DNA of 64,000 nucleotides from JBJHBP01 sp050485685 (GTDB taxonomy: Bacteria > Pseudomonadota > Gammaproteobacteria > Steroidobacterales > Rariloculaceae): NCBI GenBank assembly GCA_050485685.1, contig JBJHBW010000002.1:1-64000 (forward strand), written 5' to 3'. The notes beneath the pieces are model-generated. The model saw only the letters and a program-made list of their open reading frames with translations. It was not told the DNA's origin and did not search any database. A program made the translations under genes and the position numbers. Below are positions 26,515 to 36,020 of the stretch, piece after piece (position 1 is the first letter of the stretch; every line of letters starts with the position of its first letter).

Positions 26515-28674
26515 ATGGATTACGGGGCAGCCATTCGCGAACGACGGCTGCCCGCCGTCTGGCGGACCGACGCGTTCGCCCAGCTGCTGTCGCGACTGCA
26601 GACCTACCTGCCGCCGGAAGATCTGGCATCCATCGCCCAGGCCTACGAATTCGGGGCCGAGATGCATCGCGGCCAGAAGCGACGCACCGGTGACCCCTAC
26701 ATCACCCACCCGGTAGCCGTCGCCGAAATCCTCGCGGGCCTGCACCTGGACGCCGGCTCCATCAAGGCGGCACTGCTGCACGACGTGCTCGAGGATACGC
26801 CGGCCACCCGCGAGCAGATTCGCGATCTGTTCGGCGAGGATGTGGCGTTGCTGGTGGATGGCGTCAGCAAGCTGGACCAGCTGCACTTCGACAGCGCCGC
26901 GGAGGCGCAGGCCGAGAGCTTCCGCAAGATGCTGCTGGCCATGGTTCAGGATCTGCGCGTGATTCTGGTCAAACTGGCCGACCGCACGCACAACATGCGC
27001 ACCATAGACGCACTGCCGGCGGAAAAACGCCGCCGCATCGCCCGTGAAACGCTGGACATCTACGCGCCTATCGCAAACCGGCTCGGCATCTACAGCATCA
27101 AGATAGAGCTCGAGGATCTCGGCTTTCGCACATTCCATCCGTTCCGCTACCGGGTGCTGGAGCGGGCGCTGCGCCGCGCCAAGGGCAATCAGCGGCACTT
27201 CCTGCGCAAGATAGAAGCACGGTTCCGCCAGGGGCTGGAAAACGCCGGAGTTCTCGCACGCGTCAACGCGCGCGAGAAGCACCTGTACAGCATCTATATG
27301 AAGATGCTGCGCAAGAACCTGCATCTGTCCGAAATCGTGGACGTGTATGGCGTGCGCATCATCGTGCCGGATGTCGACACCTGCTACCGCGTGATCGGCC
27401 TTGCGCATCAGCTGTTCAAGCCCATGCCCGGGCGCTTCAAGGACTACATCGCCATCCCGCGCGTGAACGGCTACCAGTCGCTGCACACCACACTGTTCGG
27501 CCCCAACGGTCTGCCGCTGGAAGTTCAGATCCGCACCGAGGAGATGGACAAGGTCGCCGAGCGCGGCATCGCCGCGCACTGGCAGTACAAGGCGATAGAC
27601 AAGCAGACCTATTCGACCGAGGAACGCGTGCGGCAATGGCTGTCCGGCCTGATGGAGATGCAGCATGCGGCAAACTCCGAGGAGTTCCTCGAGACCGTCA
27701 AGGTCGATCTTTTCCCGGACAAGGTCTACGTATTCACCCCCAAGGGCGAGATCCTGCGACTGCCGCGCGGGGCGACCGCCGTGGACTTCGCCTATTCGGT
27801 ACATACCGACGTCGGCAATCACTGCGTGGCGGCCAAGATCGATCGCAAGCCGGTGCCGCTGAAAACGGTGCTGCACAACGGCGAAACCGTGGAGATCATC
27901 ACCGCGCGAAACGCCAGACCCAATCCCAACTGGATGAACTTCGTCGTCACCGCCAAGGCACGCAATGCGGTGCGCGCCTACCTGCGCAATCTGCAACGCG
28001 ACGAAGCGCGCGAGTTCGGCAGACGACTGCTGGCCCAGGCGCTGCGGCCGTACTCGATCAATCCGCGCCGACTGTCCAAACCGCAGGTGGAATCGCTGCT
28101 GAAGGAACTGGAGATCGAGGACATGGACACGCTGCATGAGCAGCTTGGCCTGGGTGAGCGACTGGCGCCAGTGGTCGCGGGCCTGCTCGCACAACAGGGC
28201 AGCGGCGAAGATTCCGACGCGGCCGCCAGACGTGCGCCGCTGGATATCGCCGGCACCGAGGGCATGGTGGTCAGCTATGCGCGCTGCTGCTACCCGATAC
28301 CCGGTGACGAGATCGTCGGCTTCATGTCCAGCGGACGCGGCATCGTGATCCACCGTACCCAGTGCCGCAACATCGCCGAGTATCGCAAACAGCCGTCGAA
28401 ATGGATTCCGGTCAACTGGAAACGCAACGTCAAGGGCGAGTTTCTGACCGAGATTCAGGTGCGCACATTCGATAGGGTAGGATTGCTCGCCGAAGTTGCC
28501 GGGCGCATATCCGCATCCGGCAGCAACATCGCGCAGGTGCGCGTTGAAACGGAAGGCGACGCGTCCACGCTGTTGTTCGGAATCAAGGTGCGCAGCCGCT
28601 CTCAGCTCGCGCATGTGATTCGCAGCCTGCGTACGATTCCCGGCGTGGTACGCGTCAGTCGCAGCACCGGTTGA
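26515..28674 (+). CDS. spoT: bifunctional (p)ppGpp synthase/hydrolase
   Basis: A 719-residue Rel/Spo protein. The hydrolase HD site is intact (His89-Asp90 in LLHDVLEDTP, with RRTGDPYITHP before it). The synthetase domain has AREKHLYSIYMKM and VYGVRIIV; the TGS domain VYVFTPKGEI follows, and an ACT/RRM domain ends the protein (RVGLLAEVAGRISASGSNI). An intact hydrolase points to SpoT rather than RelA. The gene follows rpoZ as in most gammaproteobacteria. Confidence 0.96.
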   Translation: MDYGAAIRERRLPAVWRTDAFAQLLSRLQTYLPPEDLASIAQAYEFGAEMHRGQKRRTGDPYITHPVAVAEILAGLHLDAGSIKAALLHDVLEDTPATREQIRDLFGEDVALLVDGVSKLDQLHFDSAAEAQAESFRKMLLAMVQDLRVILVKLADRTHNMRTIDALPAEKRRRIARETLDIYAPIANRLGIYSIKIELEDLGFRTFHPFRYRVLERALRRAKGNQRHFLRKIEARFRQGLENAGVLARVNAREKHLYSIYMKMLRKNLHLSEIVDVYGVRIIVPDVDTCYRVIGLAHQLFKPMPGRFKDYIAIPRVNGYQSLHTTLFGPNGLPLEVQIRTEEMDKVAERGIAAHWQYKAIDKQTYSTEERVRQWLSGLMEMQHAANSEEFLETVKVDLFPDKVYVFTPKGEILRLPRGATAVDFAYSVHTDVGNHCVAAKIDRKPVPLKTVLHNGETVEIITARNARPNPNWMNFVVTAKARNAVRAYLRNLQRDEAREFGRRLLAQALRPYSINPRRLSKPQVESLLKELEIEDMDTLHEQLGLGERLAPVVAGLLAQQGSGEDSDAAARRAPLDIAGTEGMVVSYARCCYPIPGDEIVGFMSSGRGIVIHRTQCRNIAEYRKQPSKWIPVNWKRNVKGEFLTEIQVRTFDRVGLLAEVAGRISASGSNIAQVRVETEGDASTLLFGIKVRSRSQLAHVIRSLRTIPGVVRVSRSTG

Positions 28675-28706
28675 ACACCGGCTCCAGACAATCAGCAGGA
28701 GTATTC

Positions 28707-29093
28707 GTGAGCACAAAGTTCGAGGCGATTCACTCGTCGGCCGCACCGGCCGCGATCGGCACCTACAGTCAGGCCATCAGGGCCGGCAACACGGTCTACC
28801 TTTCGGGCCAGATTCCGCTCGATCCGGAGCGCATGGAGCTCGTGGGCGGCGGTGCAAGGGAGCAGATCCGGCAGGTGCTGGACAACCTGTCCGAAGTCGC
28901 AAAGGCGGCCGGCGGTTCGCTCGCGAATATCGCCAAACTCAATGTCTTCCTGACGGACCTCACCGATTTTCCGCTGGTCAACGAAGTGATGTCAGAGTAC
29001 TTCAGCGAGCCCTATCCGGCTCGCGCTGCGATCGGTGTGGCTGCACTGCCCAAGAACGCCACCGTGGAAATGGACGCGATCCTCGTGCTCTAG
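28707..29093 (+). CDS. ridA: RidA family enamine/imine deaminase
   Basis: A 128-residue trimeric deaminase that clears reactive 2-aminoacrylate-type intermediates. The catalytic Arg lies in YPARAAIGVAALPKNATVEM; GTYSQAIRAGNTVYLSGQIP is the N-terminal hallmark. I chose GTG at 28707 because CAGGAG lies 5-6 bases upstream; an earlier GTG would add 12 residues with no homology. Confidence 0.95.
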   Translation: MSTKFEAIHSSAAPAAIGTYSQAIRAGNTVYLSGQIPLDPERMELVGGGAREQIRQVLDNLSEVAKAAGGSLANIAKLNVFLTDLTDFPLVNEVMSEYFSEPYPARAAIGVAALPKNATVEMDAILVL

Positions 29094-29101
29094 AGGCCAC
29101 C

Positions 29102-31240
29102 GTGCCCGTATCCGAGCAGCCCGCAGGCAACTCGCAGCGCGCCCGCCGGCGTCCGGATTCCAGCCGGCCGGCAGCGCCCGTAGCGCGGCTCGATGCTTCT
29201 GTCGCCGGCCTGCGCGGCGTGGGCGCAGCCGTCGGTGGACGGCTCGCACGACTGGGCGTTGAGCGCATCGCCGATCTGTTGTGGCTGCTGCCGGTACGCT
29301 ACGAAAACCGCACCGAGCTGCGCGCTCTGGGTTCGCTGCGTGCCGGGGAAAAGGCGCTGGTGCAGGGTCGACTGGAACTGGTCGAAGTCACGATGCGGCG
29401 GCGCCGTTCCCTGCTGTGCCGGATAGCGGACGGCACCGGCGCCATCACGTTGCGCTTCTTTCATTTTTCCGCCGCACAGCACGACGCATTGCAGCGCGGC
29501 ATTCATCTGCGCTGCTACGGCGAGGTCCGCGCCGGTCCCACCGGCCTTGAGATGGTACACCCGGAATACCGCAGCGTGAGCGGCGACGAGCCGCCCGAAC
29601 GCACGCTGACGCCGGTGTATCCGTCCACCGAAGGGCTGCATCAGCAGCGCATACGCGCACTGGTTCATCAGGCGCTGGAACTGCTCAGCGAACAGCCACT
29701 GGATGACTTTGTTGCCCCGTGGCTGCCGCGCGACTGGCCAGGACTGACGGCCGCACTGCTGCACATTCATCGCCCACCCGCGGGCACGGAGCCTGATGCG
29801 CTGATCACCGGACGCGACCGTCACCTGAAGCGCCTGGCGCTGGAGGAGCTGGTCGCGCACCGGCTCAGCCTCAAGCGCAACAGCATGCTGGCCACCGGTT
29901 CTTCGGCGCTGGCACTGGTGCCGGAAGATGACGCCATCGACCGCCTGCGTGCATCGCTGCCGTTCACGATGACCGGCGCGCAGCAGCGGGCTATTGCCGA
30001 GGTGATCGCGGATCTCGCCTCCACGACGCCGATGCAGCGACTGCTGCAGGGCGATGTGGGATCCGGCAAGACCGTGGTCGCTGCTGCCGCCGCCGTCGCC
30101 ACTGCAGCGGCCGGTGCCCAGACCGCGGTGATGGCGCCGACGGAACTGCTTGCCGAGCAGCACCTGGCGAACCTGTCGCAGTGGCTTGAACCGCTGGGCA
30201 TCACCGTCGCGGGTCTGACCGGATCCACGACTGCCAAGGCGCGAGCCAGAATAGAGTCTGAAGTGGCGGAAGGCCGCATAGCGGTCGTGACCGGCACCCA
30301 TGCCCTGTTCCAGAGCAGAATGCGCTTTCAGCGTCTGGGACTCGTGATCGTGGATGAACAGCATCGCTTTGGCGTGGAGCAGCGGCTGGAACTCACGCGC
30401 AAGAGCGGGTCCGCCCACGCACCGCATCAGCTGATCATGACCGCGACACCGATTCCGCGCACACTGGCCATGACCGCCTATGCCGACCTTGCCTGCTCGG
30501 TCATGGACGAGCTGCCACCCGGCCGGGAACCGGTGCGCACGGTGGTCATCCCGGAAGCCCGCCGCCCGGAGCTGGTGCAGCGGGTGGCCGTGCATTGTCG
30601 CAGCGGGCAACAGGCCTACTGGGTGTGTCCGTTGATCGAGGAGTCCGAGCAGCTCGATTCCAGCGCCGCCGAACAGCTGCTGCGCGACCTTGAGGCCGCG
30701 CTGCCCGACCTGTCGCTGGGCCTTGTGCACGGTCGCATGAAAGCCGCGGCGAAAGATGCCGCGATGCGCGCATTCAAATCCGGCGCCACGCAACTGCTGG
30801 TCGCCACCACGGTGATAGAGGTCGGCGTGGACGTACCGAATGCCACGCTGATGATCATAGAGAATGCCGAACGCATGGGACTGGCTCAGCTGCATCAGTT
30901 GCGCGGTCGCGTGGGGCGCGGAGCAAAGGCTTCATCCTGTGTGCTGATCTACAAGCCGCCGCTGTCGCAGGTGGCCCGCGAACGGTTGCGTGTGCTGCGC
31001 GAGACCACCGACGGGTTTGTCGTCGCCGAGCAGGATCTCAAGCTTCGTGGCCCCGGGGAGGTGCTGGGCACACGACAGACCGGCGTGATGGCGCTGCGCA
31101 TTGCGGACCTCATCCGTGACGCTGCCCTGCTGCCGCAGGTGGTGCGCGTGTCGGAAGCGCTGGCAGCGGAGAATCCCGCCGCCGTTCCGCCACTGCTCAA
31201 GCGCTGGATACATGGCGCAACCGAATACGCCAGGGTATGA
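29102..31240 (+). CDS. recG: ATP-dependent DNA helicase RecG
   Basis: A 712-residue branch-migration helicase that processes stalled forks. The N-terminal wedge domain is preceded by about 45 polar residues. Helicase motifs: I LLQGDVGSGKTVVA, II DEQHRFGVEQR, III TATPIPRTLAM, V IEVGVDVPNATLM and VI QLHQLRGRVGRG. The start is GTG at 29102, 8 bp after ridA. Confidence 0.97.
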   Translation: MPVSEQPAGNSQRARRRPDSSRPAAPVARLDASVAGLRGVGAAVGGRLARLGVERIADLLWLLPVRYENRTELRALGSLRAGEKALVQGRLELVEVTMRRRRSLLCRIADGTGAITLRFFHFSAAQHDALQRGIHLRCYGEVRAGPTGLEMVHPEYRSVSGDEPPERTLTPVYPSTEGLHQQRIRALVHQALELLSEQPLDDFVAPWLPRDWPGLTAALLHIHRPPAGTEPDALITGRDRHLKRLALEELVAHRLSLKRNSMLATGSSALALVPEDDAIDRLRASLPFTMTGAQQRAIAEVIADLASTTPMQRLLQGDVGSGKTVVAAAAAVATAAAGAQTAVMAPTELLAEQHLANLSQWLEPLGITVAGLTGSTTAKARARIESEVAEGRIAVVTGTHALFQSRMRFQRLGLVIVDEQHRFGVEQRLELTRKSGSAHAPHQLIMTATPIPRTLAMTAYADLACSVMDELPPGREPVRTVVIPEARRPELVQRVAVHCRSGQQAYWVCPLIEESEQLDSSAAEQLLRDLEAALPDLSLGLVHGRMKAAAKDAAMRAFKSGATQLLVATTVIEVGVDVPNATLMIIENAERMGLAQLHQLRGRVGRGAKASSCVLIYKPPLSQVARERLRVLRETTDGFVVAEQDLKLRGPGEVLGTRQTGVMALRIADLIRDAALLPQVVRVSEALAAENPAAVPPLLKRWIHGATEYARV

Positions 31241-32223
31241 AGCGGGGTTCATCCATGCCGGGCAGAAAGAAGGCATCCGACACCAGCACGCGCCTGAAGC
31301 TTGCGCGCTACCGCACGCGCGTGCGGCTGGCACAGCTGTCCGAGCAGGTCGTCGCGTTGCTGCAGCGCTGTTCGGGCTATGCGCGACTGATGCGACTGGA
31401 CAGACCTGTGGGCATCTGGCTGCTGCTGTGGCCAACGCTATGGGCATTATGGATCGCCGGCGATGGTCGACCGGATCCGCAGGTGTTCATCGTATTCGTG
31501 GTCGGCACGGTGCTGCTGCGTTCCGCCGGCTGCGTGTTCAACGACTTCGCGGATCGCAACATCGACCCCCATGTCCGACGTACGCGTGACAGGCCGCTGG
31601 CGACCGGCGAAGTCAGCGTGCCCGAAGCGCTGGCGCTGGCGGGGGGACTGATGCTGATCGCGCTCGGTCTGGTGCTGACCATGAACCGCCTGACCATACA
31701 GCTGGCATTGATCGGCGCCGTGCTGGCTGTCGCCTATCCGTTTGCCAAACGCGTGATCGCGACGCCGCAGCTGGTGCTGGGCCTTGCATTCGCCTGGGGC
31801 GTGCCGATGGCATTCGCCGCACAGCTGGGCGAGATACCGCGGCTGGGCTGGCTGCTGTTCCTGGTGGCGCTGGTCTGGGTCGTGGTCTACGACACGCAGT
31901 ACGCGATGGTGGATCGCGACGACGATGTCGAACTGGGCGTGAAATCCACCGCAATCTTCTTTGGCGAGATGGACCGCATGGTGATCGGTGGTCTGCAGCT
32001 GGTGGTGCTGGCTGGGCTTGCGCTGGTCGGACACGGCGCGGGGCTGGGCCTTTGGTTCGGCGCCGGGCTGGTGGCCGCAGCGGTGTTCTTTGCATGGCAG
32101 ACCTGGCTGATCCGCGACCGCGCACCGCAGCCATGCTTGCGCGCGTTCCTGAACAACGCCTGGTTCGGTGCGGCGGTATTCGCGGGCATTGTGCTCGACT
32201 ACATCTTCCGCGCCGGAACCTGA
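31237..32223 (+). CDS. ubiA: 4-hydroxybenzoate polyprenyltransferase
   Basis: An integral membrane prenyltransferase of ubiquinone synthesis, 328 residues with about eight helices. The two Asp-rich motifs are visible: NDFADRNIDPHVRRT with RPLATG, and YDTQYAMVDRDDD. A 40-residue basic N-terminal extension precedes the first helix; an in-frame ATG at 31255 could shorten it. The ATG overlaps the recG stop, and the 3' end overlaps comF, which is convergent. Confidence 0.94.
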   Translation: MKRGSSMPGRKKASDTSTRLKLARYRTRVRLAQLSEQVVALLQRCSGYARLMRLDRPVGIWLLLWPTLWALWIAGDGRPDPQVFIVFVVGTVLLRSAGCVFNDFADRNIDPHVRRTRDRPLATGEVSVPEALALAGGLMLIALGLVLTMNRLTIQLALIGAVLAVAYPFAKRVIATPQLVLGLAFAWGVPMAFAAQLGEIPRLGWLLFLVALVWVVVYDTQYAMVDRDDDVELGVKSTAIFFGEMDRMVIGGLQLVVLAGLALVGHGAGLGLWFGAGLVAAAVFFAWQTWLIRDRAPQPCLRAFLNNAWFGAAVFAGIVLDYIFRAGT

Positions 32224-32930
32224 TTCCGCGCCGGCGGCCGATCGCGGTCTCCGGGCAAAGTGCGCGCCACCGCCCATGCGACCACGGTAGTCGCACCGGC
32301 CGCGCGCAGGGCCGCCGCGGCCGCATTGACCGTTGCGCCGGTGGTGATGACGTCATCCACCAGCGCCAGACGCCGGCCCGCCTGTGCCGTTGCGCACGCG
32401 AAGGCACCGGTCATGTTGTCGAGTCGCCCCGCGCCGCGCAGACCGGTCTGCGGCGTCGTCGCGTAGCGTCGTGTCAGGCCTGCACCTGACACGGGCAGAC
32501 GCAGGGCGCCGGCCGTCGCCCGCGCAATCTCGAACGCCTGGTTGTAGCCACGCTCGATCAGTCGTCGGCGATGCAGGGGCACGGCCACCACCGTATCGAT
32601 GTTCTGCTGTGCACCGCCCGCCGCCACCGCATCGGCCAGCAGCAGACCCAGCGCCCGTCCCAGCCGCCGTGCGCCCCCGAACTTCAGGGCGAGCAGATAA
32701 TCTGCCGCGGGCCTTGCGTACCGCAGCGGCGCAACAATGCCATCCAGCTGCCAGCCTTCCGGATCCGCCGGACACCGGACAACCGGCTTCGGCAATGCGC
32801 AGCCGGGACAGGGTGCGGCCACTCTCAGCAGTTCCTCTCCGCATCCCTGACACAGCCCGCGCAAGCTGTTCCCGGTACACACCGGACAGCGTTCCGGCGG
32901 CAGAAGATAACGCAGCCAATGTCCGATCAT
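32199..32930 (-). CDS. comF: ComF family phosphoribosyltransferase-like protein
   Basis: A 243-residue ComF/GntX-type protein. An N-terminal zinc ribbon (CPVC, CQGC, CPGC) is followed by a type I PRT domain with the PRPP loop LVDDVITTGATVNAAA and VVAVPLHRRRLIERGYNQA. It is implicated in handling incoming single-stranded DNA during competence in other bacteria; with type IV pili in this genome, a competence role is possible but not shown. Its last 25 bases overlap ubiA. Confidence 0.92.
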   Translation of the reverse strand: MIGHWLRYLLPPERCPVCTGNSLRGLCQGCGEELLRVAAPCPGCALPKPVVRCPADPEGWQLDGIVAPLRYARPAADYLLALKFGGARRLGRALGLLLADAVAAGGAQQNIDTVVAVPLHRRRLIERGYNQAFEIARATAGALRLPVSGAGLTRRYATTPQTGLRGAGRLDNMTGAFACATAQAGRRLALVDDVITTGATVNAAAAALRAAGATTVVAWAVARTLPGDRDRPPARNQVPARKM

Positions 32931-32942
32931 GCTCACCGCTCC

Positions 32943-32974
32943 GCGTTGACACTGCGACAACGCCTACTGATACT
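32943..32974 (+). promoter_or_regulatory. bioB promoter with operator-like inverted repeat
   Basis: A perfect TTGACA (32946-32951), 17-bp spacer and GATACT (32969-32974). The inverted repeat GCGTTG-N9-CAACGC (32943-32948 and 32958-32963) straddles the -35 element, as a repressor site would. It does not match the E. coli BirA operator or the BioR site as I know them. Confidence 0.55.
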
Positions 32975-33051
32975 GCGGACCGCGCTGCCTGACATCACCC
33001 CGCGCCAGCGTCCCGTACTGGCCCCGAATCAGCGAGCGGAGAATCTGCACA

Positions 33052-34047
33052 GTGACAGTTGAATTGCAGTTGGACGGTCTGAGAATCACCTCCGAACCGC
33101 GCCGGGACTGGACGTCCGACGAAGTGGAACGGCTTCTGGATCTGCCGCTGGCCGATCTGCTGTTCGCTGCGCAGAACGTGCACAGGGCGCACTTCGACCC
33201 GAACAGCGTGCAGGTCTCCACGCTGCTGTCCATCAAGACCGGCGCGTGCCCGGAGGACTGCGCCTACTGCCCGCAGAGCGTGCGTTTCGACACGGGTCTG
33301 GAACGCCAGGAACTGATGTCACTGGACGAAGTGAAGGCAGCGGCGAAACGGGCGCGGGACGCCGGTGCCACCCGATTCTGCATGGGCGCCGCGTATCGCA
33401 GCCCCAAGGACCGCCACCTCGTGCCGATTGCCGAGATGATTCGCGAGGTCAAGAGTCTGGGACTTGAGACCTGCGCAACGCTGGGCATGCTCACCGAAGA
33501 GCAGGCCGCGACGCTCGCCGAGGCCGGTCTGGATTACTACAACCACAATCTCGACACATCGGAAGCGTATTACCCGAAGATCATTTCCACCCGCACCTAC
33601 GACGACCGTCTGCGCACGCTGGCGAACGTACGCACCGCGGGCCTGAAGGTCTGCTGCGGCGGCATCCTGGGCATGGGCGAAACGCGTACAGACCGCGCTG
33701 CGATGCTGGCCACGCTGGCGGGTCTTGATCCGCAGCCGGAAAGCGTACCGGTGAATCGTCTCGTCGCCGTGCCCGGCACCCCGCTGGCGGACGCCGCGCC
33801 GCTGGATGACTTCGAGTTCGTGCGCACGATCGCCGCCACGCGCATACTGATGCCGCGCGCGCATGTGCGCCTGTCGGCAGGGCGCACCGATTTCAGCGAT
33901 GCCATGCAGGCGCTGTGCTTTCTGGCCGGTGCCAACTCCATTTTCTACGGCGATCGCCTGCTGACCACCGACAATCCCGACGAGCAGGACGATCACGCGC
34001 TGTTTGCGCGCCTCGGGCTGAAGCCGGAGCCCGCCACCGCCGCCTGA
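33052..34047 (+). CDS. bioB: biotin synthase
   Basis: A 331-residue radical SAM enzyme that inserts sulfur into dethiobiotin. The [4Fe-4S] motif is CPEDCAYCPQS; conserved YNHNLDTSEAYY and the arginine segment ARVHVR/LSAGR-type region near HVRLSAGRTDF complete the family. The start is GTG at 33052 with GGAG ten bases upstream. bioC follows directly. Confidence 0.97.
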   Translation: MTVELQLDGLRITSEPRRDWTSDEVERLLDLPLADLLFAAQNVHRAHFDPNSVQVSTLLSIKTGACPEDCAYCPQSVRFDTGLERQELMSLDEVKAAAKRARDAGATRFCMGAAYRSPKDRHLVPIAEMIREVKSLGLETCATLGMLTEEQAATLAEAGLDYYNHNLDTSEAYYPKIISTRTYDDRLRTLANVRTAGLKVCCGGILGMGETRTDRAAMLATLAGLDPQPESVPVNRLVAVPGTPLADAAPLDDFEFVRTIAATRILMPRAHVRLSAGRTDFSDAMQALCFLAGANSIFYGDRLLTTDNPDEQDDHALFARLGLKPEPATAA

Positions 34048-34078
34048 ACCGGCTGGGGCACCTGGGGGTCCCGGGCAC

Positions 34079-35020
34079 ATGGCCACATCGCATTCCCTGA
34101 ATGCCGTGCTGCCGGATCGCGCCGGCATGCTGCACGCATTCGCCAGAGCCAGTCGCACCTTCGACAAGGCCAGCGTGATTCATGACGAAGCCCGCGAGCG
34201 CCTGCTGGAACGACTGGACTTCATGCGTCTGTCCGCAGACCGGGTACTGGATCTGGGATGCGGCACCGGGCGCGGCAGTGTCGCACTGCATGAACGCTAT
34301 CCGCATGCCAGGGTGATCGCAGCGGACACGCATCCGTCGATGCTGGCGACAACAGCCCGGCTGACCGCCAACCTTGCGCAATGCGCTTCGCCGGGCCGTA
34401 TCGAGGTCCTCGGCACCGACGCCGGCCGGCTGCCGCTGCCTGACGGCAGCGTGGATGTCATCTTCGCCAATCTGCTGCTGCCGTGGTGTGATCCCGCCAG
34501 TGTGTTCACCGAGGCGGCCCGCACCCTGCGCGAGGGCGGCGTATTCGCATTCTCAAGTTTCGGCCCCGATACGCTGGCGGAACTGCGCTCCGCATGGGCG
34601 CGGGTCGACGACCGCATTCACGTGCACGCCTTTGTGGACATGCACGATCTGGGGGATCTGGCTGTTCGGTCAGGGCTGGCCGAGCCGGTCATGAACGTGG
34701 AGCGACTGCAGGTGACCTACCGGGATGTGAAGTCGCTGGTGGAGGATCTGCGCGCCTGCGGGGCGGTCAATGTGGCCGGAGGACGGCGACGCACCCTGAC
34801 CGGACGCGCCCGCTGGGCCGGCTTCGAGCAGCAGCTGCTGGCGCGGCGCAGCGATGATCGCTTCGCGGTCACGGTGGAACTGATCTTCGGTCATGCCTGG
34901 TGCCGTCGCGCTGCCGGCACCGCTGGCGACGGGCCTGCTCGCAGCACAGGCAGCGAAGCAGTGATCGCGGCGGATCAGATTCCGGTACGCAGGCGGCGCG
35001 GCCCGCCAGATGGCAACTGA
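34079..35020 (+). CDS. bioC: malonyl-ACP O-methyltransferase BioC
   Basis: A 313-residue SAM-dependent methyltransferase that primes pimeloyl synthesis by methylating malonyl-ACP. The SAM motif is VLDLGCGTGRGSVAL, with IFANLLLPWCDP as post-I motif. The N-terminal ARASRTFDKASVIHDEARERLLERL matches BioC. It follows bioB by 31 bp; bioF and bioH, which usually stand between them in Pseudomonas, are missing here. The C-terminal 40 residues are basic and poorly conserved. Confidence 0.9.
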   Translation: MATSHSLNAVLPDRAGMLHAFARASRTFDKASVIHDEARERLLERLDFMRLSADRVLDLGCGTGRGSVALHERYPHARVIAADTHPSMLATTARLTANLAQCASPGRIEVLGTDAGRLPLPDGSVDVIFANLLLPWCDPASVFTEAARTLREGGVFAFSSFGPDTLAELRSAWARVDDRIHVHAFVDMHDLGDLAVRSGLAEPVMNVERLQVTYRDVKSLVEDLRACGAVNVAGGRRRTLTGRARWAGFEQQLLARRSDDRFAVTVELIFGHAWCRRAAGTAGDGPARSTGSEAVIAADQIPVRRRRGPPDGN

Positions 35021-35095
35021 CACGCTGACTGATCGCAGCGCCATGCCGGGCCAGGCACAATTGCGGGATACCGTAGGCCCGATCCGGCCAAGCTC

Positions 35096-35104
35096 TGCTA
35101 GAAT
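35096..35104 (+). promoter_or_regulatory. extended -10 element upstream of ctaC
   Basis: TGCTAGAAT is an extended -10 (TG-N-TAGAAT). No good -35 is seen 17 bp upstream, which extended -10 promoters do not require. It lies 59 bp before the ctaC ATG. Confidence 0.45.
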
Positions 35105-35163
35105 TGCGCACCTGCCTGCCTCCGCGCCGGCGGGTGCAAGAGGCTCACTACCCGGGATTCCTG

Positions 35164-35985
35164 ATGAACAGACTTGCGAGCGGTTTGAAAGCCGCATTCA
35201 CCTTGCTGGCCACTGTACTGATTGCGCCGGCCGCCCTGGCCAACAACTGGCAGCTGAACATGCCGGTAGGCGTGACCACCAGCAGCGTGGAAATCTACGA
35301 GCTGCACATGCGCATCCTGTGGATCTGCGTCGTGATCGGCGTGGGTGTCTACGGCGCGATGATCTACGCGATGGTCAAGTTCCGTAAGTCCAAGGGCGCG
35401 GTGGCTGCGAAGTTTTCGCATAACACCAAGGCCGAAGTGCTGTGGACCGTTATTCCGGCGGTGATTCTGATCGCCATGGCGATTCCGGCCACCGAGACCA
35501 TGATCCGCCTCGAAGACACCCGCGACTCGGACGTCACGATCGTCGTAACCGGCTATCAGTGGCGCTGGCATTACGAGTACATGGATGAAAACGTTCAGTT
35601 TTTCAGCTCCCTGGACCGCGCCAGCAATGAAGCAAGACGCATTGGCTCCACGCTGAGTCCGCGTGAGGTTGAGAACTACCTGCTCGAGGTCGACGAACCC
35701 GTGGTCGTGCCGGTCAATGCCAAGGTGCGCCTGCTGATCACCGCCGCCGACGTGCTGCACGCGTGGTGGGTGCCCGACTTCGGCGTGAAGCGCGACGCGA
35801 TTCCCGGATTCATCAACGAAACCTGGTTCCGTGCCACCGAAGAAGGCATTTTCCGCGGCCAGTGTGCGGAACTGTGCGGCATGGATCACGGATTCATGCC
35901 CATTGTCGTCGAGGTCAGGAGCCAGGCCGAGTATGAGCGCTGGCTGACCGAGAGGGCGGCCGCGACCGTAACCCAGGCCAACTGA
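35164..35985 (+). CDS. ctaC: cytochrome c oxidase subunit II
   Basis: A 273-residue CuA-bearing subunit of the aa3-type oxidase. A signal peptide (cleavage near ALAN) precedes two transmembrane helices; the CuA ligands lie in VLHAWWVPDFGVK (His) and GQCAELCGMDHGFMP (two Cys, Glu carbonyl, His, Met). No haem c domain is fused to the C terminus. I chose ATG at 35164 because it begins the signal peptide. Confidence 0.96.
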   Translation: MNRLASGLKAAFTLLATVLIAPAALANNWQLNMPVGVTTSSVEIYELHMRILWICVVIGVGVYGAMIYAMVKFRKSKGAVAAKFSHNTKAEVLWTVIPAVILIAMAIPATETMIRLEDTRDSDVTIVVTGYQWRWHYEYMDENVQFFSSLDRASNEARRIGSTLSPREVENYLLEVDEPVVVPVNAKVRLLITAADVLHAWWVPDFGVKRDAIPGFINETWFRATEEGIFRGQCAELCGMDHGFMPIVVEVRSQAEYERWLTERAAATVTQAN

Positions 35986-36020
35986 ACTTCGCACCGATCC
36001 CGAACGGCGCCAGACAGAAC

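Noticed and set aside
26506..28746. Very long open frame on the minus strand opposite spoT (746 codons)
   Set aside because: It lacks any recognisable motif, mirrors the codon bias of spoT and has no ribosome binding site. The same holds for long frames opposite ctaD (36042-37637), uvrD (42781-44934) and argC/argD.
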